64,000 bases of DNA from NCBI RefSeq assembly GCF_014898055.3, contig NW_023603184.1:112148615-112212614 (forward strand), written 5' to 3'. Numbering within the stretch: the stretch's first letter is position 1; the number at the start of each line of letters is the position of its first letter. Positions 1-12,960 of this stretch are shown piece by piece. This DNA is from Talpa occidentalis (taxonomy: Eukaryota; Chordata; Mammalia; Eulipotyphla; Talpidae). The translations under genes and the position numbers were made by a program. The notes under the pieces were generated by a model that was not told the DNA's origin, did no database searches, and saw only the letters and a program-made list of their open reading frames with translations.

Positions 1-215
1 AAATACACGCATCACACTTTACTCCACACATATTCCATTAGGGTAAACAGACTAGTTACTTCTATACCAATAAGGAAGTCTTGTGTTATACAGTTCATCA
101 CATTTTACTTGAGAGCTCTGAAAATTTATACCAGCTTGCAAGTAGCACCTTCATCTGTCCTTGGTTATCAACCTGTGAGGTATTTTTAATGTCACTATTA
201 AACCACCAGCGAAGA

Positions 216-498
216 GGGCCTCCCTGGTGGTGCAAGGGATTAAGCACAGCGCTGTGAAGCTGTCCGCAGCCTCTATAGCATGAGTTTGATCCCCGGCCAG
301 GGAGCTTCCCACATGGCACAGCAGACCTCTCCTGTCTCTCACCCACTGCTCCCCTCAGCAGTGTATTTCAATCAGTCTGCCTGCTCTGCTCCCCACTCTG
401 TCTCTGGTGAATCCTCTCACCCACTGCACCTCTGGCATGTACTCCAGTTCTTGTATGCATAAACAAACAAACAAACAAACAAATAAATAAATAAATAA
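216..498 (+). mobile_element. tRNA-derived SINE (subfamily B), oldest style
   Basis: The copy starts GGGCCTCCCTGGTGG, has a tRNA-like head with a GTTTGATCC box B, the shared body segment CCCCTCAGCAGTGTATTTC, and an A-rich tail of CAAA and TAAA units. It belongs to the form with GAATCCTCTCACC near the 3' end. No clear target-site duplication was found, which suggests age. Confidence 0.9.
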
Positions 499-911
499 CT
501 ACAAGGGGAGAACATCAGCTTTATTCAACAAAACCAATTCATTGTCTAATATTCCTGAAATTCTGATATTGAGACATGTTTTCCACTCCCTCCCTTCCTT
601 CTGTCCCCCTTCATTGTTATTTTAAATATTTGTCTAAACTCATCTAACAGGATATTCTAGACCTACCAATTTTATACTAATAGATTTCTAGACCTTGCAT
701 TCAAACCCCAAACTACCAAGCCTTCCAATTTTATGGTTAATCAAATTCCCTGCATTTCATGGATCTAAAGCTTTGACCTCAAACCTGCTGACTACTTCTA
801 TTTGTGATACCCCATTGAATTTGTCATGTCTAAATAGTCTCCCAGCCTTTGCATTCTCTGATCTGTCTAATCCTATTATTACTTATGGCTTGCTGGGAGC
901 ATATAATTTTT

Positions 912-928
912 TGTGTGTGTGTGTGTGT
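912..928 (+). repeat. (TG)n microsatellite
   Basis: Short TG tract of about 8 units, flanked by TTTT and TTTCTGG. Confidence 0.9.
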
Positions 929-1216
929 TTCTGGTAGCACAATTAAGCACCTTATCTTCCAACAATGTAGTCACTAAGATACTCTCTGTTAGGAGAAGTT
1001 CTATAGAATTGAAAACTGAGAATACCTGAAACAGTCAATGTAGTGAGAGTGCCTTTTCATTTCTAAACATGTAAAAATCTTATCCTACTGGAAATAAACA
1101 ATATTAAAGCTAATAGTCTAAATGATTTGTCTTTGATTAAATCTGCTGATCTGTGTAGCCAGTATAAGGGTCTTTAAGTTATTCTGTATTTTACTGGCAT
1201 TTTAACTTTTTATTGT

Positions 1217-1248
1217 GTGCTCACTTCAGCAGCACATATACTCAAATT
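1217..1248 (+). pseudogene. U6 snRNA 5' retro-fragment (tailless) with TSD
   Basis: GTGCTCACTTCAGCAGCACA then TATACTCAAATT matches the first ~32 nt of U6 snRNA. The two changes G>A at CpG positions and one A>C are typical decay. The copy stops abruptly with no poly-A. Perfect 14-bp duplications TTAACTTTTTATTG at 1202-1215 and 1247-1260 flank it, showing insertion by retrotransposition of a truncated RNA. It is non-functional. Confidence 0.85.
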
Positions 1249-1337
1249 AACTTTTTATTGCATAAAGCATGTTATCATAAGGATAATTAATTTTATATAG
1301 AGTATAAAATAAGGTACTTTTAGATGATTAATACTTA

Positions 1338-1747
1338 TTTTTTATGCTTGATTTATTTTAATTTTTAACTTGTCTCTATCACTTTATTTTAATTGAGGTA
1401 ACATCGGTTTCCAAGGTTGTTTATGGTTAAGAGGTATAGGATCTCTTCTCTAAGATGTTGTTACCATAGCACGACCATCACCAAAGCACTCATAATCTTC
1501 CAGTATAGTCCATTGTGCTCATTCCCCACTTTGTTCTCTGCTCTCCCACTCAGTTCTACAGTCAGTTTTCTAGGGTTTGTTATTGATTTGACTTTATCAG
1601 ACTCTGTTTTGTTTTGATTTGACTTTATCAGACTCTGTTTCTCTATATCCCACATATAAGAACACCATCCAGTATTTGTCTTTCTTCTTATGATTATTTT
1701 GTTTAGCATAATCCCCTCCAGTTCCATCCATGTTGTTGCAAATGGAG
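1338..1747 (-). mobile_element. LINE-1 3' end, 5'-truncated, with 18-bp TSD
   Basis: The sequence near 1700-1745 (CCCCTCCAGTTCCATCCATG) is the reverse complement of the familiar L1 3' end of ORF2 / start of the 3' UTR. The T-rich start at 1338 is the poly-A end. The perfect 18-bp duplication TTAGATGATTAATACTTA lies at 1320-1337 and 1748-1765. A 27-bp internal segment is tandemly duplicated (1583-1609 and 1614-1640). Confidence 0.88.
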
Positions 1748-1765
1748 TTAGATGATTAATACTTA

Positions 1766-4289
1766 AATTGGTCCTTTCATTGTAATTCAATTCTATTCAA
1801 TATTTGACATAGAAATTGTCTGCATTATTGTGAATTAAGAGTATTTGCAAAACCTGTATTCTCACTTGTTATGTGATCAAAAAAGCAACTGTAAGAATCT
1901 ATTAAAATGAACTAACCATTTGATTAAATATTAATCAAATACTGTGTATTCATGTAAATTTTTTGTAAGTATGATTTTATATTAATGGACTAAATTAATC
2001 CAAACAAATATATATGCCAAATGGTTGGCCAACTAAAAATTATCAAGTACATTAACAGTGTTTTATGATGTTAAACCTTATTTCTGAGTTACTATCATAG
2101 TACCTGAGAGTTTGGCATCCAGACGCGATCTTAACTATATCAATTATCTAAATATCGGTTTTTCTATCAATAAAATGTGGTAGTAATGTTGTTTAATTCC
2201 TAAGTTTATTGTCAAGTTTAAATGAGATAATATACATATAGCTTTAGACACAGAATATATTACATAGTAAGAATCCAAATAGAACATAATACCATCATTT
2301 TTACTATTAATACTACCAGCTCTCACATAGAATTCCTGAGAGTCTAGAGATTTCAAAATGATATATAAATCAAAGAGAGAGAAATTTTTGATAGAGTGCT
2401 TGAGTATTTATAATATAAAATTCACATATATCTCCCTATTCTTCACTGACTCATTGGCACAAGGGGGTCATATTTACATTTCTATGTAAATAGAAGTAAA
2501 AGCAATTTCTATTTTGTTAACATGTATTCTAATATTTTTGCATGTGTAATAGTTCTACCTATTTCTAAGAATCCCTGGGTATGTTGATAGATTTTTATAA
2601 ATAATAGTTCCTTTTTATAATAGTTCGACTGCTGTGAATTGGAGTAGCACCAGTAATTCCAACCTACCCCTTCAAACTAAACTACAAGCACTGGTCAATG
2701 GCTAGCACTTCACTTTTATCTCAATTGCCACTCTATCACCTGTCTAATTCAATTGACATGGATACTGCTGTTACTACTTGGTAGAACTAAAGGAACCAGT
2801 TGCTTGTAAAAAGTACTGTGCTAAGAGTTGAGAAAAGTAGTCTAAGAGAACTTCCTGCCTCCCCCGGCCCCATCGCCTTGCAAACCACAACTCCTTTCAT
2901 TGTCAGCTGCCTGCTGATATGAACATATCTTCCAATCCTATGAATGTTCCAATTCATAAAGATTGAATCAAGTTAGTATTCCCTGGATCCATAATTGTAA
3001 AGATATTTGCATGCATACTCATGTACTTATTTACTTAAAATATACCTATGGTTCCAGAATAAAAAAAAATTGGGTTCTGGAACTAGCTTCACTGTGTTTG
3101 ATGTTGATATTAAGTTTGATTTTCTGACTTTGACTAGTTTAATGTGAGTTTCATTGAGAGTAAAATTTTGCTTTTCTATTGTTATTATTTCAATCTGGTT
3201 ATTTTAAAGAGTTTGTGTCTGATATTTTAATTTCAACATGAAAAAAAAAAAGTGTAGTAAGTTTTCCAGTCCTCTTTTTATAAGATGCCTGGATAGCAAT
3301 TATGTAAATATGTTGATATGTATGCACATGAAGGGCTTTAGCCAAGTCCATTATGTAGCATCCAAAAATTGAGGGAGGGATATTGTTTTATAACACCTGT
3401 CAAGTGTGTCTATGCCTTGGTAATTATCCAACAACATTTTCAAAATAGAGTAGAGAGGATCAGAAGTTCATGGGCTTTCTATGACTTCACTTTAAGCTAA
3501 TCATTTCCATTGAAGTAAATATTAAAATGTAACTTTCTTCAGTTTCTTAAAGTGTATTCTATAGGAGTAAATCACTAGCAAAAACAAAAATATTGCAATA
3601 TGAGTATCTGTTTAACTGACTTATAAAATGCAATGTTTTTATGTGAATTAAGTTCCTCAATTATCCACAAAAATACTGTTTAACTTGCCTCTCAGCCATT
3701 TTCTGGAATGAATAGTTTAAGTATCAAAGCAAATGCCTATAGTAGCATGTAGGAATTTGTTAGAACAATAAAATATCATTAAAGATATATTTCCATTGGA
3801 AGCTGACCAAATTGCCTGTATGATGAGAGGAATAATTTTTCCCATATAATTGTGTCCAGGACTATTTATACACATAAACTACATTCATCTCGATATAGAA
3901 CATATATTTTAAGTGTGTGTATATGTATATGCATATGTAAAACACATATTACAAATAAAAATATTGTTTAGAACATGTCAGATATTATGCTATTGGAACT
4001 TAATCTCAAATCTTAATTCAAATTTGGCAGTGAAATTTCAGATATTCACTATAAACTAATTGATTATTATAGAGTAGCTTTAAAAGTATCCTTTTCACTT
4101 GAATTTTAAATAGGTAATTTTGTAACTATTTTTGATATTTATAATAAATAATCTTCTGAAGATGCAAAAACACTTTGAATTTGAGTTTCCATTAAGATCA
4201 CAATAAAAGTAAATAGCACCTTAAAGATAAAAATTGAGTTTTGTGAGGTTCATTCTTGTCATTTGTGCATTGAATTTATAGTTCAGTTA
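1766..4289. other. Intergenic, nothing recognised
   Basis: AT-rich unique-looking DNA. No gene, RNA or named repeat was seen. Frame 2356-2144 (minus) is a chance frame. A slightly GC-richer patch lies near 2850-2900. Confidence 0.6.
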
Positions 4290-5240
4290 TAGTAAGATCT
4301 GGACAGCTCCCCAAAATTCATATGCACTTGATAAATAAGCACATGAGAAGATGATCAGCATCGCAGGTAATTAAGAAAACTACTGGAAATTAGGAAAATG
4401 AATACTCCTACACACCAACTAAAATGGATAAGATAAAAAACATTGACAATAATGTGTTGACAAAGATGTGGTGTAACAGGAAATCTCATAATTGCTATGA
4501 AAAATAATAGTACGAGTAGTTAAATAGCTTAGCAATATTTTACAAAGCTCTATATAACTTCACCATATTCTTTAGCAACTCTGCTCCAGGCTTTACCCCA
4601 AATAGTTGAAATGCATTCCACAAAAAAATCTATGCATGAATGTGTACAGCAGTTGTGTCCATAATTACCAAAACTTTGTTGCAATCAAGATGTCCTTCAG
4701 TAGGTGAATGGATGACCAAGCTATATATAACAGTGCAGTGGAATATTATGCAGTAATAAAAAGAAACAAACCATCAGGCTATGGAGACATGTGAAGGAAC
4801 ACTAAATACATATTGCTAGGTGAAATATGCTAATCTGAAAAGGTACATACTCTGATTTCAACTATAGAAAAATCTTGCCAGACATTGAAAGTAAGTATTG
4901 GGGGAAATGAGTAAGTGCAGTTCAGGGAGGAAGAAGTTTGGGACAGTGAAATTATTCTATATGATGTTATAATTGTGGCTATGTGATATTTTGCACTTGT
5001 TAAAACCCACAACACAGAATGAACATTAATGTAGATGTATTAACTTTAGTTAATAATAATGAATCTGTGCTGATTCATCAGTTGTTACAAATGTACCATG
5101 CTAATCTAAGATATTAATAATAGGGAAACTGTTCACAGGGTGGAAGTAGGTGAGAGAATTCACAAGAACTCTACTTTTTGCTTAACTTTTTTGTAAACTT
5201 AAAACCATATAAAGCATATTAATTCAAATAAACATTCATT
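4290..5240 (+). mobile_element. Old LINE-1 3' portion
   Basis: The motifs run in the sense order of an L1 ORF2 end and 3' UTR. First come an equivalent of AAAATGGATAAGATAAAAAA and GTTGCAATCAAGATGTCCTTCAG, then GGATGACCAAGC, then GTGCAGTGGAATATTATGCAG, and finally a 3' UTR-like stretch ending near 5220. It is heavily decayed with no open frame and no evident target duplication. Boundaries are approximate. Confidence 0.75.
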
Positions 5241-6451
5241 TAACCTCAGGTTCTTACTTCCTCTCACCATTGCCCTATCATTATCATGTAGATTGTTATC
5301 AACTTGACTTATACAATGTTTTAGGTTTGTATATACAATTTAATATAAAATTACATTAAAATATAAATAAAACATAAAACAGCCCTTAATCCTTTGTAAA
5401 CTTAATAGTTTTCTTCATGAAAGATTTTATTTTTTTCATTGTAACTGGTTAGAGAAAATGAATTCTGCAAAAAATGGCATAATAAAACTTGTAACTGTAC
5501 TTCTCTCTATTAATAATAAACACTTTAGTGAGAACACTCACAATGCTTACATATATCATAATATAGTTCAGATGCACATACAGGTTTTTGTTTGTTTTTA
5601 ATGACTTATGATTAAGATTGGTCTGTGGTATGAGAACTCCTCCCAATAGAACTTGCAATTAAAGATAGCTGAAACTAATAACTACCTTTGTCACAAAGTA
5701 GATCTCACTCAGAACAGTATCCCTAAAAGCTAATTTCCTAAATCCTAATCAGTGATATTAGGATATAAGTTTTGCAGGCTTATGGTTATTTGCTGCATGA
5801 TACTCATGGAAGGGAGCAGACTCTGCAAATTGTTTTCTGTTAGTCAATCACTACTCATTAGCATGAGTGATCATGATGCTGCTTTTCTGTTGAAAGCAAA
5901 CAACCTCCCTTGAGAAAATATGTATCTTTAAACCTACAGTTGTCAATATCACTCTCTTGAAAGAAATTAATTTTGGGGAGAGAAATGAAGCTTCATCCAT
6001 GAGACCAAAAATATAAGCCCATATTTTGTTAATAATATATTCACTGCAGACTAATGAAAGAAATGCTGTTTATGTGGAACAGTTAAGTCATGAAGTAAAA
6101 AGATAGCTAGATATCGGTGTGAAATACTTTATATTGGGGCTTTCTGCCCTATTGCCTTGACATTCAACAAGATTTGAAGATTTATTATGGATTTATAAGA
6201 TTTATAGGAGCTATTTGGAGAGTAATAGCTCATATAAATAGAATGTATTTCCTCTTATCTCCGAATTTCCCTTTAAATTTTTCATCCACTGTTATTTTTT
6301 CTTGTCTAAAATATGTAACATAATTGAAATGCTCCTAACTGCATGTATCATGTTATTTTCATAGACAATTAGAAACTCAGTTCCTTATAATCATTGTCAC
6401 TAAAATAAATTTCCCCATCAATTTGGGCACTTGATTAGGTGTTGAATTTTA
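5241..6451. other. Intergenic, nothing recognised
   Basis: AT-rich DNA without recognisable coding or RNA sequence. Frame 5658-5449 (minus) has no domain. Confidence 0.6.
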
Positions 6452-6462
6452 TAAACTATCTT

Positions 6463-6730
6463 TCTTTTTTTTTTTTAAGATATATTTATTTATTTATACA
6501 AGCACTGGGTACAGTCAGAAGCGCAGGAGGGTGAGAGAATTCACCAGAGCCAGAGCGGGGAGCAGAGCAGGCAGAAGGACCGAAGTACACTGCTGAGGGG
6601 AGCAGCGGGTGGCAGGAGAGGTCTGTGCGCCATGTGGGACCCTCCTCTGGTGGTGGGTAGCAGCTGGGGATCGAACCAGCGCTTTAGCTTTGCAACCCAG
6701 CGCTCAACCTCTGCGCCACCAGGGAGGCCC
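6463..6730 (-). mobile_element. tRNA-derived SINE (subfamily A) with TSD
   Basis: This is a reverse-oriented copy: the T-rich tail comes first and the head GGGCCTCCCTGG is complementary to the end. It is flanked by a perfect 11-bp duplication TAAACTATCTT at 6452-6462 and 6731-6741. It carries the subfamily A 3' end (CAAGCACTGGGTACAGTCAG on this strand). Confidence 0.92.
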
Positions 6731-6741
6731 TAAACTATCTT

Positions 6742-9700
6742 CTTTTTTGCTTATAATGCAACTCTGGGATTTTAATTAGGTACATAGTCACACACTACAT
6801 TCCTTGGTCTGTTGCAGTGTTGTGGGGAGCTATGTCAAAGTGATTGCCAATTAAACATGAGCCCCAGGAGTGTCACATGCAACTTCAGAGTCACTCTCTT
6901 AAAGATAAATACCCTCTACTTGTCCTTCTCACCCTGCTAAAACTTCTATGTCATGATGGAAGCAAGAGAAGCAATCACCCTAGGTACAAGATGGAAGTCA
7001 TGTTTAGCATGGCAGAACACCAAGGTCCTGAGTCATGTGACATCTAATGACTATCATGGATAAGAAAAATTATTTTAATTAGGTTTTTGTTGTTTTGTGT
7101 CTTTTTATAGATATTTGCTCTCACTATAAACTGGGGACACCTTATTTATTTCATGGTCTGTTGTTTATTAAAAAAGAGGCATCACGTATGTTGATATAAA
7201 ATAAAAAAATGATAGGCTGAATTGTGGGGAAAAAAAAGCATTTCTTTGTTCCTGAAACTGTCAGTAAACAATAATTACAAATACATTCTAAACACAAGGT
7301 ACCCTTAGGGCCCCAAGGATGCAACCAAAGAAGTTGTCCTTACCATGCCTTAATACCTTTGACTCATACACAGTGCTGCAAACCAATGTTATCTCAATTA
7401 AAAAAAAAAACAAAACAAAAAACAAAGATGCCTCAATATTGTTGGGGAACTGAGACAAACAGATAAATTTATTGTGTGGATAATAAATTAAATCAATTTA
7501 AATAAGCATGAAGTTCTCTTATTTTTTTTTTGAAAATTCTGATTTCAAACAAGCATTATGCCACCCTAAAATATCAGTTAAAAATTACCTTTTTAAGAAA
7601 ATAAAGTCATCTTCACCCTGGCCCTAAACCAACAAAGTTAATCTTGACTTAATGGTGGTTAATCTTGACTGTGTTAACACTATTAAGTTTTCGTTGCATA
7701 TCCTGTCCTGCTTTTTTTTTTTTTTTTGGCTTGCTCCTATATCGACCTGTGTATCTGTCTGTAAAAATAATATGCTAATTTATACCAAAATGAACCACTC
7801 TGTAGTTAATTGGTCCTGTTGTTCTAAGATAAAAATCCTACATACCTATTTTTTAAGGAATTGATCTCTGATATAACATTGCATGAATTTGCATTAATTT
7901 CTGCTAATTATTTTTCTTTAATGAATACATTAATGAATATATGTTCAAATTTTAGATATTCTGCACTGAGCCCCCTTGTGCTTTCATTTTTAACTCTTTA
8001 TGATATTCTCCCTGATTTATAGTTTCCTAGAATGAGATCAATGAGACAACAAAATGCACATTTAAAAAAATTAAATTTAAAAAACAACTTACCTTTCAAA
8101 TTGTCATTCCATTTACATTAATTTATCCTTCAACAACCAGTATATGCTACCATTTTTTTTTTTTTATGTTTTGGCCAAAGTGATAGAAAAAATAGGGGGT
8201 CATCAATATCTCTTGTATATTGGCTATTCATATATATTTTATGAATTATTCTTTTTATGTTTCATTTCAGCTGTCTGTATTTTGCTTTTGTGTAGTTTGG
8301 TGCATAAATATTTGTGAATATTATATTTTCTTCATTAATGGAACTCTTCAATGTTTTTGACATTTTCCACTTAATAGGATAGAAATGTAGATACCATTTT
8401 TTTTTCTGTTTGCATTTGATTATTCTAATTAGACCCTCCCCTTGCATTCAATTTGCCTGTCATTTTAGATTTAGGCATGTCACTTGTTAGATTTTATAAT
8501 CTGAATATCTTTCCCTATTTATAAGATAATATGAATTATTCCCATTTATTGTGATAATCCATATGTTAATGTTATTCTTTTTTGCTACTTGTTATTTTTT
8601 AATAACTTATTTTCTTATATTTTTCTAGACCAAAGGAAACTTATTTTTCTTGAATTTGCTAAATAAAATAAATTGGTACCTTTATGTAAAGAAAAATGAT
8701 TATTTGAAATATGACACATGCAGAAAATATTTAAAGCCAGCAACCATAATTTTAGTATTGGGAGGTTTATCTATTCACATTTTATTGTAAAATCTTAAAC
8801 TCTCATTTTTTGGTATATATCATGAATATGCACGGAGTGTTCTTTTGTATATACAGGTTCAATTTTATATCAGAAGCTTTACACATTATCTTCATGGTTA
8901 TATTCTCATGCCATTAAAATATAATATTATTGTAATAACATATCTCTTGGAATTACTACATTATTTAACTTTTTCCATTGTTTAAATTGTAATATTGTTT
9001 ATAATATTTGTCTATTACACATAATGGGAAAACAAATATCTGATATCTTCCTTAACGTCTATAACCAAAATTCAGAATCCTCATGAATGTATTGAAACAT
9101 TGATTGCTAAAGATTTGATCAGTTAGAAAAATGCAATTCATACTAACTTAAATGAGCAGTTTTATTATAAGGGCTCTGTGGTATCACATAGAAATATTAT
9201 ATGAAAGCAAGTAGGAATTAAGAACTTGGCTTTAGGAATATTTTCCTAATTCATGTAAAACAATATTTGTGGGAATGATGTTTATCATTTCTTCTAGGCT
9301 TTCTTAGATTCTAGTTACACAAAGTAGTATTGGCCCATCTTGTTACTTAGTATGAGACTCCTTGATGTGCTTGGTTTAAGAATTCACTATGGAACAATCA
9401 ATGTTGGTAGGGAACTGGGTCATTTGGTAGATAAGTTAAAGTTCTATGGATGGTGAAAGGCGCCAGCTTATGATGCATATTTTCAAATTTATTTACATAT
9501 ATATTATGCCATTAAATATATTCATCTGAATGTTAAGTATCCATTTCACCATTCATAGTCCCGTGAAATATGTATTTATGAGCCAATTTGATAAGTTAAT
9601 AAATTACATATAGCTAAAATTGTGTTGGGTTACAGTATGGAGACTTGACCTATTTTTTTCTCAAATCTGGCCTTATCTGTACTTCATACCAGAAAGGTAC

Positions 9701-9979
9701 CTCATATAAATAACATACATACCACCTTGTTTCCTAGTTCTGTTGCAGAGTTTATTTGTAAATATTATGCAGTCTTTAATGTATTGCAGATACTTAAACA
9801 AAATTACCAATGATCTTAAATATGATCAAACTGAGATCTCTTATCTTATTTGGGTTGTCAACTCTATTTCCTACACATACTCTATTCCTTTAAAATTGAC
9901 ATTTTTTAGAGAGAAGGGCTTCAAGGAATCGTATTATTTTGGTTTTATTACCCTTTTTTGGCATCCCATGTCTCTCTCC
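6742..9979. other. Intergenic, mostly unclassified
   Basis: AT-rich. A mildly GC-richer stretch at about 6810-7060 could be an old LTR but shows no defining ends. A-rich tracts at 7399-7425 and T runs at 7712-7728 and 8153-8165 may be retroposon tails, but no element body was identified. Frames here are chance. Confidence 0.5.
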
Positions 9980-10390
9980 TTTTTTAGCTGTCATTCCCTA
10001 GGATCAACCTTGCTCTGTATTGTCACTATATCCACCTACCTCTGCTCTGATGTGATTTCATACTGCCCCATGCCTGTAAGTGGCATTGATATGCCCATGA
10101 CTCCCAAGTGAGTATCTGATCCTCATGCTAGACTTTTTATCTGGACATCACCTCTCTTGCCACTTGTCCATAAAAATGTCATCTCAACCTTATTAAAAAA
10201 ATTAGTCTAAATTAAAAATTTTCCCCAGTCTACTTCTCTCCAGACTTGTTATATCAGTGAACTGTATCAATAACTCTTTATTTAATAAGGTCAAATTCTC
10301 AGTTATTCTGTTGTCCTTTCATCACACCTTTTCTTTCAATAACTCTTGTCAATTCTAACTCAAAAGGTTTTCCCAGGACATTTTTTTTAT
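9980..10390 (+). repeat. Possible ancient pyrimidine-rich interspersed repeat
   Basis: The segment around CATGACTCCCAAGTGAGTAT, TTATCTGGACATCACCTCTC and CACCTTTTCTTTCAATAACT recalls a common old mammalian repeat with the phrase ATGACTCCCAAATCTATATC. I cannot name the family. The open frame 9743-10111 overlaps it and shows no domain. Confidence 0.3.
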
Positions 10391-10713
10391 CCCCTCTCTA
10401 TTCACCATTGTAGATGAATAACTTTCACTTTAATATCATCCCACTATTCCTCTTTCACTTATATCTTCTGTAATTCTTCTTCACATATTATGATTTTTGT
10501 ATCTTCCTATTCTTTCCTTTATTTCCTTCTTTGTTTTCTAGTTTTTACCCAGATTATCTGTCTGTATGTGTATGGACATCAATCTTTTTTCTTCCACCTC
10601 CCTTACTTTTTTTTCTTTTCAAGCTCTTATCCCCCCTCATTTCTGACATAAAGGCATATTAACTGCACATACCCTTACCTACATTCGTGTCATTCATGTC
10701 TACTTATTCTTTT

Positions 10714-10958
10714 TTTAAAAAGATTTATTTATACAAGCACTGGGTACAGTCAGAAGCGCGGGAGGGTGAGAGAATTCACCAGAGACAGAGCGGAGAACAG
10801 AACAGGCAGACTGACGAAATACACTGCTGAGGGGAGCAGTGGGCGGCAGGAGAGGTCTGTGGTGCCATGTGGGACCCTCGGGGATCAAACTGGCAGTGCA
10901 GAGGCTGTGGGCAGCTTCGCAGCCCAGCGCTCCATTGCCGCGCCACCAGGGGAGACCC
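10714..10958 (-). mobile_element. tRNA-derived SINE (subfamily A) with TSD
   Basis: A reverse-oriented copy with a perfect 15-bp target-site duplication TCTACTTATTCTTTT at 10699-10713 and 10959-10973. The central part of the head region is slightly shortened compared with the other copies. The open frames across it on both strands are artefacts of the SINE. Confidence 0.92.
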
Positions 10959-10973
10959 TCTACTTATTCTTTT

Positions 10974-11774
10974 ACAAATATATATATGCTCTTGTTTTTT
11001 ACACAAAACCAGTATTATTTTATATTCTTCTTTCATTTATGTTACTTTTGTCACAATAGAACAACTAGATAGTGCACCAAATAGATAAGGTTTATTTTTT
11101 AATATGTGCATAAATATCTATGATATATAGCTCATAAATTATGTATCTGTTCCCCTATTGTTGATAATTTGCCTTGTTCCATTTTTATAACTATGATCAA
11201 TTAAATATTTGTTTAAATATTTTGTATTCACTTTAGATAGTCCCACAAATGTAACAGGTCTAGAATCACATGTGATTTTAATGTTAATAGAAATTGCCAG
11301 ATTGCTTTTGAAAAAGACTATGAAAATAAGAACATAATAGTTGTTCAGCTTTTACTTTACTTATATATCTGAATATTATTCCTTTTGGTAAAGTAGTTAT
11401 GTAGCATCCAATTACATTAATTTCTTTGGCAACATACTAGAAATGTAGCTTTAGCTCTTAAATTAGCATTTTTCTGGCATCTGTCCCAATGCTACTTATT
11501 AGAATTGAAAAGTAAGGGGATAAAAAAATAAAACTCAACACCAGTATTAGACCATCATATTATATAGGTCAAAGATGATCTTCCATTCTTTTAAGATATT
11601 TGAAAGAACTGCATAATATAAACTTTAATTTGCTTCTTAGAGTTGAGCATAAGCAAAATTGTGATTTTTTTCTCTGATCGTTTTTACATTAGCATTAATT
11701 TCTGTATTTTCACAATTCCCACATTTCCACCAGCTACTCAAAGTCATATTCTCAATTAGGAAATTAATTTCAAT
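10974..11774. other. Intergenic, nothing recognised
   Basis: AT-rich unique-looking sequence between a SINE and an old L1. Frame 11852-11637 (minus) runs into the L1 and has no domain. Confidence 0.55.
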
Positions 11775-12375
11775 TAAATCATTTTTATTGAAGTATATGG
11801 TATAAAGGAATATAGGTTCATACCCCTTCAAATGTATGTTATTACACCACATCCATCATTAGTGCACCAATAATCCTCTACCATAATCCTTTGGGACCCC
11901 TCTCTGCTTTTCACCCAACTGTCCCTATGGGTGATCTCAGATCTACTGTCAAAATGTATGTGTTTTAGTGTGGTTTTGACTGTGCTTTTACTTTCTTTAT
12001 ACTACACACAAGAATGAAATAATCTGGCATTTGTCTTTCTCCTTCAGACTCATTTTGCTTAGTTTAATCCCCTCCAGTTCTATTTATGTTGTCACAAATG
12101 ACAAGATTTCATTTTTTTTAAATGAATAGTATTCCACTGTGTTCATGTACTGTATCTTCCTAATGATGCACTGATCTGTTGTTGAGTGCTCTGTTTCTAT
12201 AACCTGGTTTTTACAAATACTGCTGTAATGAACATAAGAATGCTCGGATCCCTTCAAATTATTGTTTTTGCATTCTTTGGGTAGACATTTAGGAGTGGTA
12301 TTGAAATATCATATAGTAGATCGATTTTTAATGCTTTAAGGAATCTCCATATTGTTTTTTTGTAGAATCTGGACT
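11775..12375 (-). mobile_element. Old LINE-1 3' end (reverse)
   Basis: Reverse-complement L1 hallmarks are present: TTTAATCCCCTCCAGTTCTA near 12065, GTATTCCACTGTGTTCATGT near 12128, and TTTGGGTAGACATTTAGGAG near 12278. It covers the 3' UTR and the last ~300 bases of ORF2. It is decayed, with no intact frame. Confidence 0.8.
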
Positions 12376-12649
12376 AGTCTTCAAGTAGGACGTTAAATTG
12401 ATGTTCTGTTCTGCCAGTGAAATAACTGGTTAGGGAAGCTGAGTCATTATTTGTTCACCATTCTATGGTTGCTTGCTATTGACATATCTTTAAGTGGTTT
12501 ATTGTAAGGTATTAAAGGTGGTAGTGTCTACCCAAATTTGGGTTTCATATTTCATTGATGTTAAGATCAGTATTAAGATGTTTAGATCAGTGGTTTCTAT
12601 CAGTGAATTGGTAGTGTGTTTTAATTATAGTGGAGATTAAAATGGTACA

Positions 12650-12960
12650 GGTTTCCCCTGTTCTGTGGAAGTAGATTATTGCATTGATAAGATTTGGTAG
12701 GTTAATTTTGCAATCTTGGAATGCTGTTACCATCCACTTATGTGGAAAAATATTTGAGCTGCATGCTCAAATTAATGGTAATAGCATTCCCAGACCCCAA
12801 ATATCATCAACTAAATCATAGAAAGTAGCAGTATTCTAGATTCAGATAGCAGGGAAAATCCACAATTGATGGGCTATTAGATTTGTTAAAACTCAGTATT
12901 TATTTTTATCAAGTTTCACATTTAAATACAGAAAACTGAAATACAAAAATAGGACTATAG
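12650..12960. mobile_element. Ancient Tigger-like DNA-transposon-derived repeat
   Basis: The stretch TACAGGTTTCCCCTGTTCTG, then TTATGTGGAAAAATATTTGAG, GCATTCCCAGACCCCAAATA and CAACTAAATCATAG resembles a mammal-wide repeat I associate with Tigger-type elements. The family assignment is from memory and uncertain, and no terminal inverted repeats could be defined. Confidence 0.4.

Noticed and set aside
1202..1260. Functional U6 snRNA gene
   Set aside because: Only the first ~32 of about 107 nt are present, with mutations and flanking duplications, and no upstream TATA/PSE promoter was seen.
9743..10111. 122-codon frame as a possible small gene
   Set aside because: No recognisable domain, no promoter or splice support, and it overlaps a probable ancient repeat.
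10766..11088. Several overlapping frames of 73-97 codons
   Set aside because: They are translations of the SINE at 10714-10958. The same peptides recur at other SINE copies (31464-31700, 51244-51558, 52770-53012, 54766-55104).
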